Origin: Membranipora membranacea | Taxonomy: Eukaryota > Bryozoa > Gymnolaemata > Cheilostomatida > Membraniporidae | Direction: 5' to 3' | Assembly (NCBI GenBank): GCA_914767715.1 | Contig: OU612074.1 | Span: 1,379,501-1,443,500, forward strand | DNA length: 64,000 nt | Shown here: positions 13,001-25,983 of the stretch, one piece after another | Position numbering within the stretch: the first letter of the stretch is position 1 | Layout: every line of letters starts with the position of its first letter | Notes under the pieces: model-generated | Database searches by the model: none | What the model was told of the DNA's origin: nothing | What the model saw: only the letters and a program-made list of their open reading frames with translations | Made by a program: the position numbers and the translations under genes

Positions 13001-16000
13001 ATAGCCAGGGCTGACTTTGCTGCCAACATACGACTTACCTTACCTTTCATCTGTCAATCAGAAATAAGAACACAATGAAACATTCATCAGGATGATAATT
13101 TAATAATAATAATAAATAACTATGGCTATCCATGTTGATGATGACTATATAACCCTAGAGGAGTAAATGTTAGCAAGAATTCAGTTTAAGTTAAGTTAGT
13201 AAGGGTGTGACTTAATGCTAGCTCGCAGTGAACTTAGGAAAGCAGAGGTAGAAAATTGGGGAGCATGTACAAGTCAACACTAATTCGGTGAATTATTCTA
13301 CAAGTGACCACATTTTGAATTTGTCCCACCCTTGACATAAAAACACAACTCCCAATTTTCATCAACATCAAAAACATGAGTTCTTACGGCAGGTAAACTT
13401 AAAAATAGCTGATTATGTAGTTAGAAAGCATTTTTGCAAGCACATAACTTGAGATAGAATCTAACTGCAACTAGTGAAACATGGTGTTATTTATTATTGA
13501 GTCACTCACAAACCAAATTAAACCCTAGCTAATATTTTCCTACTGCTAGGGTATTAATTATTGTTTGATGCATTTGGGAGTTATAAGATGCCTTCATAGT
13601 TGATGTCATGTCATCATGTCATATTGAGTCAAGTTTTTGACAGCGCATACCACCCATGCTACATTTTCAACACTTTGATCTGTATTAGATATGAACTGTA
13701 TAAAATACCTTTTGGGAAGATTGGCCAACGAGTGTAGCGTGATAAATCAGACCATACTTAGGAGTGTCATGTTTAGTTTTGAGAGCTCTGAATAAAGCTT
13801 TCTCTGCTCCGAGAATCTGGATAGTAGATGATGGATGCTTAGCCAAGTTCATCAGTGATCCTAAAGGAAATCATAGTTAAATCATATCTATCATATAACA
13901 TATATAGTATAGCATTAGCATCATCGCCAACACACCCTCCTGTTTATGACTCCCAAGGGCAAGGTAGAGAAAGGTAGAGCAATGTCATATAAAGGTTATT
14001 ATCAATTTGATGACTTAACTAAACTAAATGACTTAAATGGGCAACTCGAAATCCCACAGAGAAATTATTGAATATTAACTTTTCAGTAACCTTGGTTAGG
14101 AAATTTCGCTATAGCAATCGCTTTCTTAGGAACAAAAAGAGCATCCATTTATCAAGTTAAGCTAATTTGGTTGCCTCAGACTCCAGTCCAAATATCAATT
14201 TATCACCCCAAACAAACTCAACAATGCCTAGTTGGGTGACTAACTTAAAAAGACACTCGAGTGAGTTTTAACCAATTGAGGATAGATACTAACCTGCATG
14301 TGAGATGAGCCTAGCTCCGATAAGTTCTCCTACTAGTACAGTCAGGTTAGGAGCGACGGCATACATTCTATTCTTAAGGTAGTCGTATAGCTGAGCTCTG
14401 TAATCTATCATATCTAATATCTGATCACATAAATGTGTCACATTCATGATATCCTCATCTGATACCTGCAAACAAGTGCCAGCAATGAGCATTAGTAATA
14501 ATACAAGTGTTTATACAAGTGTGAGACATGTACAATAGTAATAATACAAGTGTTGACTGCATAGTAACATCAACAGGTAAAAATCACTACCTGTTGACTT
14601 TGATCTGAGCAATATCAAAACGGAGGTGACAATAACTATAAACTGTACTGTCAATCAGTATGAGGTGACGGGCTGACATGGAGACATAGCTTTTATTGAT
14701 AACATGTTAAAAGTCATAAGTTGATTTTCCACCACCACCAACAACGATGTTATTAAATTGTTAGTCATATGACCACCGATTGATGATGTTACTGGTCACT
14801 CAATATTTATCAGTCTTAGATGAGAGTAGGTCAGACTTATTGGTTGGGGACGACCACTTTGTTCTATTATTAGTTGGAGTGGAGCACAACAACCTCGACA
14901 AGAGGACTTAGGACCCTGAGCTAGACAGGGCCTGGTGGTAACATCATCACTTCAGCTCACCTCAGAACCCATAGATATCTCAGCAGCTTCCTTCACCTCA
15001 GCCTCTAACTCCTCAGGTAATATCTCCTTCAGATCTACATTGATGGCGTTAATCTTGTGTCCAACTGCCTTCACAACCTAAAATAAAAGTATCACAGACT
15101 TTACATAAAGCGGACAGCAACAAAAACACCGGGCAGAAGGCAAGAGCAAAGGTTCTTCATTAGATAGATTTGAAATGACTGTATTTGGTTGTCATCTAAG
15201 ATCAATCCAATCACGAATCAAAATATGGAAGCAGACAAAACGGTGAGCTAATTGGGGTATTCGCCTGTCAAGACATGATGACACTAGAAACAAATAAACT
15301 TACCTTAGCGTACGCTGCGTGATCAGTGATGATCTTACCGAGCTCAGGGAAATGCCATCCGTACCATTCTCTGCACCTCATGTTATAGTTGTTTAGCTCC
15401 TTATCGATGTCGTCCAACAGTGATACAGCCTGTACAATCATAGTGTCCACTTTGTCTGGTGAAAACTTAAGCTTATATCGGGAGAGACTGTGAGCAAGAC
15501 CTAGAAAGATGCAAAAAATCAATATAATAAGGACTGAAATAATAAGCTGTATGAAACTTTTAGTGTATTCCATTTGGCGGTTGGCAAACATTGTATGGAT
15601 CTGGGACTGACTGGTATAGATGAGTGACAGGCATAATTGGAGAGTGGCATCGGGTCATGAAAATAAATATTCACCCTCAGATCTCTTTTGCCATAGTAAT
15701 TCTTCTGATAGATGTGTTTTATAATGAGTCTAATATCCTGAAAATTGCTGTAATGCTGATTTCACTGAGCCAACAAATCAGTCAATTATATTTGTTCCAG
15801 AAAGATTCCTTAGCTTCAGTATAACTTGGAAGGCCTAACATTGCTACCTAACCTTTTGCCAGCGACTAAACGCGTTAAGTCACAGCAAGGAGTTGGACTC
15901 TCTAACTATACGTATAAAATTAACCTACCCAGAGCAAAGGCGGCCATTTCCTTCTCAGGTATTCCACTGATGAGGCTGTTGATCTGACTTCTGATTCCTC

Positions 16001-16944
16001 GCATTAGTTCCTGTACAGAGCTGTTAGCGAGACATGGAACCTCAAACTTCTCCTTGATACAAGATCCCAGCTTGGCATCGGCTACTAGAATCTGCTCTTG
16101 AGTTTCTTTAGTCACTTTCTTCAGAAGCTGTATACAAGTATGGATAAATTATATAAGGAATGGCAAACAAACAATAGTCACTTCTTCAGCAGCTGCAAGA
16201 ATATAAATCTAAGGTGTCAAACAAACAACAGCAAGGATATTAATACATTATTTTATATTCAGTCATCACAGCAGACATGCATCGCCTACAATTATTTGAG
16301 GAGCAGGAGATTAATTGATCTATTTTTCCTGTGATGGTAGAGTATAGGGCCAAGTAAGCTTAATGTACAAGCAGGCAGGGCATTAATTATAATATAAATA
16401 TATGATATAAGTCATGATGATTGATAGAATAGAACTTTACTAGAAGAATAAACAGAATACGCCACTAGACAGACTGGATGAATTTACTAAAACAATTTGT
16501 GAATTCAATCATTGTTTTATAAAAATAACAGACTGTCTGTGACAGTGTGGGTCAGGCTGTAACTGACAAACAGATGCAATTAATGAATAATGATTGGAAT
16601 TTGATAGATAGATTAGATTAGTTAGAAAGAAGAAACTAAACTCAAAACTGCCATCAACTAAGTCCTCACACTCACAGCAGCAGTCCAAGTTGACTAAGCG
16701 GTACAAATTTTATAGAGCTTACCTTCTTAAGATCAGAGCTGAGTTTGCCTTCAATGATAGCAGTGGCTGCAGCTAGAGCCTGTGTAGTGTCTTCAAACTT
16801 GCAGAAGTGTTGAAGCTTGACCATTTTATTTGCATCCTCCACAGTTTCAAAATTGCTGAAGATATCATCTGGTTTCTTAAGAATCTTCTCATCCAGCAAC
16901 TTGAATATGGCATAGCCAGCAGCAGTCTCAAACAGAACTAACAT
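10074..16944 (-). CDS. NOP58: NOP58 box C/D snoRNP core protein, 11 coding exons, complete
   Basis: Core protein of box C/D small nucleolar ribonucleoprotein, which guides 2'-O-methylation of rRNA in the nucleolus together with fibrillarin and NOP56. Coding exons, in order: 16723-16944, 15929-16127, 15304-15500, 14961-15077, 14294-14465, 13709-13860, 12929-13050, 12220-12400, 11445-11528, 10592-10685, 10074-10150. Every junction has GT-AG and the phases agree, giving 538 residues, close to animal NOP58. It starts [14 protein letters not shown] (the NOP5 N-terminal domain), continues through a NOSIC region with [12 protein letters not shown], then the Nop RNA-binding domain with [11 protein letters not shown] near residue 325 and [18 protein letters not shown]. 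The tail from about residue 440 is a chain of acidic and poly-lysine blocks, as in the family. An in-frame ATG lies 19 codons upstream of the chosen start, but the family begins at MLVLFE. Family identity is certain; exon ends were read by eye. Confidence 0.96.
10807..11226. repeat. 42-bp minisatellite, ten copies, in a NOP58 intron
   Basis: Ten head-to-tail copies of a 42-bp unit (it contains ACAAGTAGGGAACGACCAGC) in the intron between NOP58 exons 9 and 10. Copies are nearly identical; the last two differ by a C to T next to the GATTGC start. Because 42 is a multiple of three, two minus-strand frames stay open through the array as repeated 14-residue peptides. These are not real proteins: they lie inside a well-defined intron. 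Confidence 0.95.
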
Positions 16945-17062
16945 GTTAAGACTTTTTTTGTCAGCAAATAAATCAAAAAAATAAGATACTTGAATGCCCA
17001 AACAGTCTTTAGCACATGTAGGATCTATCTCATAGTGAAACCTCGTGGCGGATATATAGTTA

Positions 17063-17137
17063 GCGCATGCGTATTATTTATCAGGTTAATTATCCAATAG
17101 AATGTGCCTATTGGCCATGCGGTAACATGGTCACGTG
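17063..17137 (-). promoter_or_regulatory. NOP58 promoter elements: NRF-1 site, two CCAAT boxes, E-box
   Basis: Upstream of the NOP58 start are an NRF-1-like palindrome (GCGCATGCGT, 17063-17072), two CCAAT boxes in opposite orientation (17094-17098 and 17110-17114) and a CACGTG E-box (17132-17137), all within 75 bp. There is no obvious TATA box at a fixed distance. Such a cluster is typical of TATA-less housekeeping promoters. Motifs are seen directly; use as promoter is inference. Confidence 0.5.
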
Positions 17138-17669
17138 GTGAAGTCGAATTGTGACAGAAAGGACAACTCCTGCTGATATTTATTTATTGATCTTTTCTAA
17201 AAAGATTATAATCAAAGTAAATTAAAACTAACTTGACGTTGTTGACCTCACATAGACATAGAAAATTGACTCAAATAAAAATGCATAGATGAAGGGTTGT
17301 ACTGGTACATACTATATAGAAAGTAGGATAATGTAAGCATGGTAGCATTGAGATACTTTTACACACAACCTGTAGTAACTAAAATATTATTACACTCAAC
17401 TAAGGCTTTCTGCATTGATAGCTACTGAGTCATCATCATAATTACTGTATGCTATTCTCCACTGTATTTATTCCAGTCATTATCTCCTCCAGCCAGCACA
17501 ATAGCACACTATTTAAGTTGTAACTTGGAAAAGGTGGGGTCAAATCATTGGCATAGCTCTGGGAACTGGCGCGTTCTGGGCTGTCGCTGACACATAGTCG
17601 GAAAACCCTGACTGGCATTCTGGGATCCCATCGGCTTAGCCGGGAAAACCCATGACTGGTGGTATTCCA

Positions 17670-17930
17670 CTACATATATCGAGCATACATACAGATGGTC
17701 AACTGGCCATTACAACTAACTAGCTCACTTATCTGACCTAACAAGGTTACACACTTATCACACACCATTGGTATCCAATCCATTCCATTCATACTCTCAC
17801 CTGGACGTACTGACAGACACACTTGACATCTATCTCTCTGGTAATTATTATTTACATCTAAACCTTCTTGCATACTGATATAAATCTTAGCTGGGCTAAG
17901 TTGAACCACCTTGCGATTAGCATCAAACTA
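17670..17930 (-). CDS. Possible zinc-binding exon (CxxC...CxxC), unrecognised
   Basis: An open minus-strand stretch reads DRCQVCLSVRPGESMNGMDW then VCDKCVTLLG. Two CxxC pairs about 20 residues apart could bind one zinc. No partner exons, start or clear family were found. It lies upstream of NOP58 on the same strand but is not part of it. Confidence 0.2.
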
Positions 17931-18155
17931 CGTATCACAAGCATAAATAAGAAAAAAGGAAGCAGAGAGCAGCAACCAAAAATGTTCACAATATTAGGTA
18001 GGATTTAATGATAATGATTCATGAAGGTAGCTAGTTCGATTCAGTTACAGATGTATAAATATGGTTAAAAAGGCTGATTTGCTTAGGTTTGATCTTAATG
18101 AGAGTTTAATTATTGAACAGTTGCTATCTTGTCTTGACAAGCTTTGTCCGGTGGG

Positions 18156-18173
18156 GGGGGGGGGGGGGAAGAG
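18156..18173. repeat. Poly-G run
   Basis: Long G homopolymer. Similar C-runs occur near 30571-30585, 59041-59052 and 61510-61528. Lengths are prone to sequencing error. Confidence 0.8.
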
Positions 18174-18978
18174 GTGATTGTGTATGTCTGTTCATTTGCT
18201 AATAGTAGTATGTGTATGTGCTGTTTGACAAACTTTTGCAAAATAACATCCCTTCCACTGTGGACACTATGTAAATTAAGAGTAAGCGGTCAGGTATGAA
18301 AAACTTGTTTCGAAGCTGAACTTTGATTCGGATTGCTTTATTGTGTATTTTTTCTAGGGTTTCTGAATTTTTGGATATACCATCAAGGTACAATATGACA
18401 ATAACTTTTCCCACCTACAAATAAGTGGGCCCCAATCACTCTGTTTTTCTTGCTTTACCTAATGATGGTTAAACCAGTCTAAGCTGTTGGTGATAATGCG
18501 CAGTACCCCTACCAATTGCAGTCAAATATACCAATAAACGCAATCGAAGCTGCTTAATCACAAATCACATAAGTTTGCAATACGGAAGTTTTAGTTTATT
18601 TTACAGCTACAGTAATTGAGAATATCCAGATAGCCAAAGGTGATGTGCCTCGTAATTTTGCATTATGCTAAAGATTTTAGATCATTATAATTTTTCGAAC
18701 TTCAATTTTTTTACAAATTTGAGAATATTTCCATAGTATCCTACAACTCACAAATACAATAGCTTGGCTTTTCCATCTTGTTTTTGATAAAATTTATAAT
18801 TTATTTTTCTTTGAACAGAGGTTCAACAGGCCTGTCATTGGTCAGATAGGGGTGTTGTACCTCTAGTGTAGCAAATCTCTGTCTCTATGTTAGCTATCAC
18901 CAGTTTTCACTTGCTAAAGTGGAAATCTATATCAATTTATGAAGTCGAGAAAATGTAAGCTAACCATGAACGTGTCCT

Positions 18979-19327
18979 ACCCTGTAGGAGTTTAATTTAG
19001 CTAGAGTTTAATTTTATCTGGACTTGGTACTAAATTTCACTAGTACTAAATTTCGCTAGTAGGCTTACTAGTGAAAATTAAAAAAAAAATGTCCAAGCTG
19101 GGATGCGAACCTAGGGCATAAATCTCCATCTGATTGCATGGCAGACACTTTGACCACTACACCACGCTAGCTTGCATGCATAAACAAGGTGTACTCCTGT
19201 ATAATTGTACATTGTTTATGAAACTATGGTGAGTGAGTTTAATTTAAGATTCACTAAATTTCGCAACCTAGGCAACAACGGCGAAAAGCGAATCCTATAT
19301 GCAGCGAAAACTAAACTCCTATAGGGT
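18979..19327. mobile_element. Inverted-repeat element of about 350 bp containing a tRNA-like sequence
   Basis: Outer ends ACCCTGTAGGAGTTTAAT and AAACTCCTATAGGGT are inverted. The arms continue with AAATTTCGCTAG-like motifs. A tRNA-like block lies in the middle (19091-19179). Confidence 0.5.
19091..19179 (-). tRNA. tRNA-like sequence with Pol III boxes, probably SINE or pseudogene
   Basis: On the minus strand an A box (TGGTGTAGTGG, 19154-19164) and a B box (GGTTCGCATCC, 19101-19111) stand at normal distance, with a T-run terminator after the end. The T stem is mostly paired, but the acceptor stem does not pair properly and the anticodon loop lacks the usual T33. It is therefore more likely a tRNA-derived repeat than a working tRNA; no amino acid is assigned. 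Confidence 0.45.
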
Positions 19328-19329
19328 TT

Positions 19330-21287
19330 ATCATGCCCTGCACAAAATGGCTAAATATTTTAAACCTTTTCCGGTGATTGTTTAATCGTAGCATTTCTAT
19401 CAACTTATTGATCTCATTTCTCTCAGCTGTAATAACTATGCTTCTCATATTGCCTTTTAGAATTCGAGGTGAACCTGGTCATTGTGTTCAAAGACAATAT
19501 GCTTGTGACGGAAAACTTCCGTGCCATACTCTCAATCTTTGTATTTCTTCCCTTTAATGACATGGCTAACAAGTAACGATATGTCCTATGAATGAAAAAC
19601 GAGCCACAAATTCTTATACGCTCATCGTGCCTCATATATAAGTAAGAGGCAGGAACGGAAACGTATAAATACTTATTTTTATATTTATGGGCAGGAAAAA
19701 GGATTATATAACATTGTCATATATTTCTATATCAATTTCTATATCTATATCAACTGATTATCATTATTATAATCTTTCTTTTATGCCGCTGAAATCAAGG
19801 ATGCCTCGCTAAGCTGTGTACTGTTTCTCCTATTCTCTGATTGAGTAGTTAACCCGAGTCCCTGATTTCAAGATACTATCCTTAGTTTTTTGCAAGTGAG
19901 GTAATCTTTGATATGAAGATCCTTTTGTTCCTGTATCAAGCAGGAATTCGTGAGGTGGTTGAGCTGCAGCAAATAATCATCTTGTTCGAGGTAAAATTCA
20001 ACGGTAGAGAAGAAAAGTTATTAAGTAGAAGATGGAGGGGATGAGGTGTTTCCATAGTCTGCTTCCAGGAGAGATCAGTCTAGTTTGCATATTGAAACTT
20101 ATCACATGACTCTTTAGAGAGTTCACCCTCAGGGCGTCACAGAACTCTGAAGATCCATTCACTGACCTCTGTAAATTCCTCACCTAAAGATATGATGGAG
20201 CCAGGGGTATCCAATTTATTGGCTCTCCGCACCCACCAATCAGAGCCAACACATTGGCTAATCAGGATGAGTTTAGATGGTATTATTTTTCGCCATTAAC
20301 CTTAAGGTTTTGATTTCTTAATCTATACCGGGTCGGTCGGTTCCACAGAGACTCCGGCATACTTTGACAATTAGGACCAAGGCTGCACAGTTGGCTTTTT
20401 CAGTTTGACTCTTTTAATTCTAAAGAGGTTGATTGATTAATTATCAATTGGTTAAGGAAGGGGGGATGGTTTTATTATTACCGCTTGAAGTCCATGAATG
20501 TCATGGATGTCTGGAATTTAATCTATTATATTTTTTTATGAGGCACTAGCTATCTGGTATTAAGGCTAACACCTACATTAGGGAGGCAAATATACGATAT
20601 AGGAGGAGGCGGGAATATAACCTGCCTCGTTGGTCCAGCATAAATAAATAATGAAAGAATTGCGTGCAGCCACCAACAGTAAATCGTCAAACCAAAATCA
20701 GAATATCTTCCTACCTCATGGCCAACTGAGTTTTCTCTTGACAAATATAGAGTCTTTTAATTATGCTTGTGTTATAAAAAATAGTATGTTCTGTCTGTAA
20801 GATATCAGTATCAGAAACAAGATTTTTAATTGTGGTGTAACGAGTTTGAGGGAGTTGTTGACTCATACATAATGGTAAGACAACTCTAGGGTTAAAATAC
20901 AGCTGCTCATGTTATATCCATAAACATATACAGTAACAATAGTATTCATATGTTTATGATTATATCCGTATCTAGTTTGCCAAGCCTAGAAAGATTTCGA
21001 ATTTAACATATTGTGTCTTTTACTTCAATGAATCAATTTGTCCACATATAATTATCCTCAAAGACCACGATGAGCAGACTTGCTACATAGAAAATGAAAA
21101 TCTTGGTCACACTCCCTAATAACTTGGATGGTATGCATGTTTTTTACCTTCCGCCTGTTCACTGCTGTATTAAAAAAATTTTGTTTGAATGTAGTAGACC
21201 GCTACTGTCGATAGGAAATAAAGTTATGTCATGTATGTAATACAGTAATGTTCTCTGTAAATAGATCTTTAAGATCCTCAACACTGA
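19330..21287. other. Downstream of NHL paralogue 1, no gene recognised
   Basis: Short frames only. A CACCCACCAATCAGA motif with CCAACACATTGGCTA at about 20231-20262 recurs at 33604-33634. Confidence 0.45.
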
Positions 21288-24200
21288 TTAGTTTTCGAGA
21301 GATCTTGTCAGAGGAGTGACACGTGGATAGCTGTAATAGTGTGGATCAGTCGCAGCTGATATGTCTATAGGATCCCTTGGGCGAGGCTGGTGAAGGCTCT
21401 CTGGTATTTCATATCCAGATGAGTTTTGATTGATTTCTTCGTTTCTACAAGTAACCAGCATGTAGGTCAATGCTCAGGATTGTATTAATAGGTATGACTA
21501 GATACTTATACTGAGTTATTAGGCTACCAATGTTTACTACACTGCCCCAACATCTAAATGGGATGTTTAATTATTTCACCACCATTTCCTTATCAATGCC
21601 ATATCCGATTAGAAAATTACAATTACTCAAAAAAAATGGATTGTTTCCTCTTTTATGCTAACATTTGATAAGGTGGCTGGGGGGAGGGATCAGGTGTAGG
21701 GGCGCAGGGTGCAGGGATAAATCATGCAATTTAACACAAAGTCAGATCAAGGCAGCCATTTTCAGTGCTTATCAATGAAACTTACTTCCTTAGTTGTGCG
21801 CTTGAATCAGACCTGGTCTTGACTACAAAGACAACGATAACCGATAAACTGATGGCAATGACGCACACGGAAACTGCTGAAGCAGCAATTATTGCTTTGT
21901 ACAGTGCTGGCAGCTTCTCTGAAAGTATAAGAAGCATAAACTGAGATGATAAAAAACACACTACCAGTGTGCGTCTGTATCTCAAATCATTCCACTTCTG
22001 TGCCCACCCCTAAATCTAGAAAATACCTTCTGTTTTTACGAGCGGTTTACCTTCTGTATTGCATGGTGTAAGCAGCGGCCTGTCTGGAGAAATAGCCAGA
22101 TCTGGTGTAGATGATTGACCTGTAGCACTTGTGAATGTTGAAGTTATCTTTTTTTCCATAACTGTTGTTGGATTGACCTGTGCTGTTGTTATATCAATTT
22201 CGCTGCTGTCTAAAAAAGTATGCAAGGAATTAATTTGTCAATTTGATTCTCCTTCCTGCGAGAAACCCTTACCATTCATCGAAAGAGAGTGAGCTTTCAG
22301 TGCATACATAAGTATGCTAGACAAAAGACATTCATGCCAACAGGAATATGACTCCTCCTAAATCTAATAACGGTAATTTGTTCTGATTGTTAAATTATTA
22401 TTTGAATAGGACATGGCACACAACAGGCTAAGACGCCTGAGAAATTTATTGTGGGCACCTTTTTATTCTGCAAACCAGTATGTTCTACATAGTCATTAAA
22501 ACGATTTTAGAAAGTCTTCAATACTTACTTCTAATAATCATGATCCTCTCAGTAGCTCCGACGTATAAAGTGTCACCAACTACCATCACCGCTAATGGCT
22601 CACTTAGACGGCAGGAAGTCACGTTCCCTTCTTGCTGCCCTTGGATACCAGAGCAGATGGATGAGCTGGTGTTTGAGCTCAAATCGAGAACTCTCAGCTT
22701 GTGATTCATCTGATCGGCCACCACAAGGACATCTTTGCTGAGGAATGTGATACCTCTGGGGGAGTTAAATCCTAAGTTGGAAAAGCCCGCATCGTTAGAG
22801 CCAGAAACGGAAGAGCCTGATATTCTTTCTGTAGTTTTGTGGATATAGTCATAGTGAACCACTCCATGAGTGATAGTCATATACAGGTCCCTTGTCTCAG
22901 AGTTTTTTACTATACCATAGTATGCATAAGGACCGGGTGGGATTAATGTTGTGACATTGAGCGTGTTCAGGTCAATCGACCTCACTGCCTTATTCCCCCA
23001 TTCAGTGACAAGAAGCGTGTCATCGTCAGAGTTGATGACAGCGTAGGGCCTGAAAAATTGAGCTGACTCACCATCCGTATAACCTCTGTTTGTACAGTTG
23101 CCAACAAGTGTGGAGCTTTGTCTTGTGAGTCTATCCACATCTCTTATACAGTGGTTGTATTGGTCAGCAATGACAATCTGAGTAGGAGAGGTCTGAGTGA
23201 ACCCAGTGAGGCGATTAAACTTTGCTGCACTGCCGACTCCTTCAGCGTAGCCGTCTAAAGTGCCGACAATCAGGGACTTATACTTACTGTCAGTCGATTG
23301 TATTTTGCGTTTATCAGAGTACAGGAGATTGCCTGGAGTATACAGATCTTCTTCAAGATGATACATATTAAGTGGCGTTTCAAGGAAATTGTTCACTGTA
23401 AGGTCTTCAGATTTCCTAAGAAGAAAATAAATTGAATATTCACTTCTATGCTCCGACATCAAAACATTATCCTGTGTGTGGCTTGAATAATCGAAATGTT
23501 TTACAACTCTTTCGATTCGGATTTTGGCTTTGACACAGTCCAGGACAGTATTTCCGGTTCTGTAAGTTTTTCGGAGAGTGGGGCAAACCGTAGGAGGAAA
23601 CAATCTTTAAATCTTGAGAATGCAATTGTTAGATTAGGTGTGCTGCTAAATCTTTAGTCAATATAGAGATACAGAGCATAAAGTTATGTTGTTTGTCTTT
23701 CAACAAATCTCCTGTCACGCGAAACCTCTCAGCTGAGCAGCCAGGTTACACAGAGCATGAAACATCGGAGAGGAATTATATGCCGATGGCATTGTATTTC
23801 TCTAGTGAACTTAAACTGCTGTCTCATTATTTCACTTAATCTACGTATAGTGGTCTGCTTTCAAAATAAAAAAAAATGGGGAGAGCCATTCAGTTGATGT
23901 ACAAATATCCAAGTGTTAATTGTAGTACTGGCACGTAGATTATTGTTTATCAAAGAATCATTCTGCGCATGCTCAGCTCTGGGCATGAGCTGATCTCTGC
24001 AAAATTGAGTCTTGGAATTCCGAAGCCATCTGATTGGCTACCTGCTCTGGTGGCACACTGCCATATGCGTGCGGAATTAGTTAGAAAGAGTTATCTTTGA
24101 TTGTCACTATTAGCTAAATTTGATTTGCAGCTTATGCAGGGGTTATCCCATTTCCCCTTTCCAAAGTTGCAATCAGAACCCCAACTAAACTCATCGTTCT

Positions 24201-25531
24201 TGCACATGCGCAAATTAAAGTCACGCATGATGCATACTTAGCCTTACGACACCTACTTTGTGGTAATGATAGCCTAGTTTATCAGTGATCTACATGCCCA
24301 GTCAGATCACGAGAGTCAGTATGTCAAAGAATAAACACAAAAATAAATGTTATGTCTTAGTGCTGCCCTGTGGGTAGAGCATCATCATTTAGATGAAGTT
24401 TAATCCAATTGCCTGCATATCAGTTGCTCTCTGCTGCTGGTCACGCGGCGATGTGGACTAGTGGATGGGGAGCAACTTCGAATGCAGGCAAATGGACCAA
24501 ACTTGGTCTAATCATTATTAGATGTTTAGTGGTTGTTAGGAAAAGCAAATTAAATGCCTTCAAGATGATAACTAAATATAAAAGATATGTACAGCACAGT
24601 TGATCTCGTGAAAAGTTGTCCCCACCTATTAGAAATGGTTCAGATTTCGTAATCCCAAAGCGGGTATTAAAAAAAATTACCTAACTACGAATAAAGTATG
24701 AAAGGCAATTTTTACACTTTATGTACAGGTTTTGAACCCAGGATACCCTCTACAATAGAGATGTGAGGTTGGTATAAAAAGTTGTCTAGAATTCTGTTTG
24801 ACTCACCTCAAGCATGTAGATATGCTGAGCAGGACAGTTAGGAGGGACAATTTGATCTGAAATGATACGAAGACATGGTGGTGGAACTGATAAATCACAC
24901 ACATTCTTGGTCCAGTTTTTAAGCGATCATACGTAGAAAGTATACACCGTTGGTTTGAAGCATTATTGAATCCAAAAACAATATGACATAATGCTGCTGT
25001 TTGGGTTTAGCTCATGCCCCCAGCAGCATTTATCCGACACATTTTTGCAGCCGGACCGGGGAGATAACTGCATGCGTGAACAACTGAATGAGGTGGGAGG
25101 GGGTACATCTCACATCAGTGTACAAAGAGGAAACTTGGTATTGCTCAGCAACAATGTGACAATTCATACATTCGAGTTCGACACAAAGTATCTTTCTGAG
25201 CATCTGAATGCTCTTATCCAATTTCAAGAGCTAGGTCAGATACTGAGAGACATTTGAAATCTCATAGGGATGCACTCGGTGTATTCATTTGTTAAATCTA
25301 TGACCTCATCTATATAACAATTGATTCCACCAATCAATTGAAGAGAAACCATTGCAGCGAGCATATGTTATAATTATCATACACAATTAAACATGGCCAT
25401 TTAATGCAGAATGGACAAGACCTCTATCTGAGAGGCAATTCATTAGCCTTAATGCTCATGTGACTGATAATAATGTTTCCAGTATACATGCCCATTGAGT
25501 GAGGAGCCCTTACCTCATTAAAAATGTGCAT
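21288..25531 (-). CDS. NHL-repeat single-pass receptor, paralogue 1 (six exons)
   Basis: Predicted cell-surface receptor of 467 residues. Exons: 25514-25531, 24807-24856, 22529-23415, 22051-22209, 21786-21918, 21288-21444. The first two encode a signal peptide (MHIFNEIKLSLLTVLLSIST). Residues about 20-318 form an NHL-type beta-propeller with repeated units such as DGYAEGVGSAAKFNRLTGF, NRGYTDGESAQFFRPY and GFNSPRGITFLSKDVLVVAD. Residues 319-371 are a Thr/Ser-rich stalk; about 380-402 a membrane helix (IIAASAVSVCVIAISL...), followed by basic KTR. The tail contains SGYEIP and DPHYYSYP. Ligand and function are unknown. Exon phases (0,2,1,1,2) equal those of the neighbour at 26.8-30.0 kb, so the two are tandem duplicates. 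The far start exon (ATG at 25531) was chosen because it joins in phase and completes the signal peptide; it is the least certain part. Confidence 0.8.
22027..22062 (-). other. Two alternative in-frame donors in the stalk exon of NHL paralogue 1
   Basis: The end of the stalk exon carries the same donor-like string (ACAGAAGGTA) twice, 24 bases apart. Using the second (exon to 22027) instead of the first (to 22051) adds eight residues, KPLVKTEG, without changing frame. Seen in sequence; use of both is inference. Confidence 0.45.
23940..24255 (-). repeat. Dispersed repeat, copy 1
   Basis: Opposite-strand match to 44150-44435: both contain TAAGGCTAAGT, GGGTTCTGAT, GGCTTC then GAATTC, TTGCAGAGATC and CTCATGCC in the same order. 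Probably a MITE of about 300 bp. It lies upstream of the NHL paralogue 1 propeller exon, inside its intron. Confidence 0.6.
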
Positions 25532-25849
25532 TGTATCTGTTATCTCCAGAATTGAGGTGTTAATTAGAAATTTTAAATGGATGTTTGTAGCGATGGAGAG
25601 CATTTTTAGTCCTCAATTATATTGTTGATGATATTATTTAAAATTTCTTTCTTTTATGCATGCCGCCAGCCATGTGGACAGTGCGATATGTGAAGAAGCT
25701 TACAATCAGAATAAGGTTTATGTCAGCTACTACTTACCAACATTGTAGACCTTGTCAGTGCTGCAGCGGGATCTGCAATAGCAATAGCATTGATCTGATT
25801 GCCAATTTAGGCTACGGTCTGAATATGAATATCAAGTATAGGACAGGCC

Positions 25850-25947
25850 ACTTCCTTCTTACAATAAATCATACTTTGCGATTCTTTATGGAAAGTAAAT
25901 AATCCATTATAATAATATAACCAACACAATGATTTAAGGGGTGTGTC
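25850..25947. repeat. Direct repeat of about 100 bp, occupied copy
   Basis: CTTCCTTCTTACAAT ... GATTTAAGGGGTGTGTC resembles 26094-26189 (CTTCCTTCTTGCAAT ... GATTTAAGAGGTGTGTC). The first copy contains the 36-bp micro-element directly at its right edge. Confidence 0.6.
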
Positions 25948-25983
25948 CATAGACAAAATAATAACTTTATTATTATGTCTATG
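25948..25983. mobile_element. 36-bp palindromic micro-element, second copy
   Basis: Near-palindrome starting CATAGACAAAATAATAA and ending TTATTATTATGTCTATG, the same length and ends as the one at 1150-1185. Flanks are GGTGTGTC and GGTGTGCT (6 of 8). A related sequence without the insert exists at about 26177-26190 (GATTTAAGAGGTGTGTCAC). Confidence 0.65.

Noticed and set aside
11529-14960. Possible box C/D snoRNAs in NOP58 introns (TGATGA words near 14950, 13330 and 11860)
   Set aside because: NOP58 introns host such RNAs in other animals, but no C box had a D box and closing stem at proper distance.
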